Assembly: GCA_016192455.1 (NCBI GenBank)
Contig: JACPUC010000013.1
Coordinates: forward strand, 1-13,515
Reading direction: 5' to 3'
DNA: 13,515 nucleotides
DNA from: Candidatus Tectimicrobiota bacterium
GTDB taxonomy: Bacteria; JACPUC01
Shown: one piece after another, positions 13,383 through 13,515 of the stretch
Layout of the letters: each line of letters begins with the position of its first letter
How positions within the stretch are numbered: position 1 is the first letter of the stretch
The notes under the pieces: generated by a model
What the model was told of the DNA's origin: nothing
The model's database searches: none
Seen by the model: the letters and a program-made list of their open reading frames with translations, nothing else
Translations under genes and position numbers: made by a program

Positions 13383-13515
13383 TGTATCTTTCATTTGCCG
13401 ACCGAGACGAATCGCGGGAGACTAGCGGTGGACGGGAGCCCGCCCGCCCCTTGGGTGATCGAGCCCGTACCGTAGCACGGCGCCCCGTCCACCCGTTCCA
13501 CCAAGAGCCCGAACA

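Larger units (their letters stand above)
13146..13515. other. Right-edge region without a gene
   Basis: About 370 bases after the second EamA gene with no recognisable coding frame. It holds a long inverted repeat (13248-13313) and copy C of the palindromic repeat (13359-13382). No canonical terminator was seen for the EamA genes. Confidence 0.55.

Overview
The window is a high-GC bacterial chromosomal segment, probably from an uncultured environmental bacterium. Coding frames have GC-rich third positions, genes are interspersed on both strands, intergenic gaps are rich in hairpins, and a palindromic repeat recurs three times. The diheme cytochrome c with a Sec-type signal suggests a respiring, cytochrome-c-maturing organism. 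Nothing seen fixes the phylum. No tRNA, rRNA, CRISPR array, transposase or integrase was recognised.

Left part (about 300-2400) is accessory in character. It holds a DUF4160/DUF2442 toxin-antitoxin-like pair (463-988), a minus-strand HPF/RaiA-like ribosome-hibernation protein (1245-1781) and, diverging from it, a compact hicB-hicA module (1975-2378) in visibly more AT-rich DNA. The last nine codons and stop of the hibernation gene recur as a 28-bp near-identical direct repeat at 303-330, so the DUF4160/DUF2442 pair is bracketed by two copies of that gene end. The hibernation gene also seems to carry a short out-of-frame stretch bounded by two compensating shifts.

Middle part (2600-8400) is metabolic. 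It holds an enoyl-CoA-hydratase-superfamily protein closest in motifs to methylmalonyl-CoA decarboxylase (minus), a divergent zinc-free quinone oxidoreductase (plus), a glutamate-synthase small-subunit homologue without its large subunit nearby (minus), MsrA (minus) and a divergent nitroreductase (plus). These are mostly single-gene units with their own leaders. The convergent gap at 4709-4924 is packed with hairpins.

Right part (8560-13150) holds a small multi-pass membrane protein converging on a diheme cytochrome c built from two near-identical 100-residue halves, with a good rho-independent terminator. It continues with an amidase-signature hydrolase just upstream of the cytochrome on the same strand, and two consecutive single-domain EamA genes that look like the N- and C-terminal halves of one DMT transporter. 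The right edge (13146-13515) has no gene but holds a 27-bp-arm inverted repeat and a third copy of the palindromic repeat.

The strongest candidate for something new is the 300-2400 stress cluster: a translation-silencing protein set between two toxin-antitoxin-like modules, one of them flanked by copies of that protein's own gene end.
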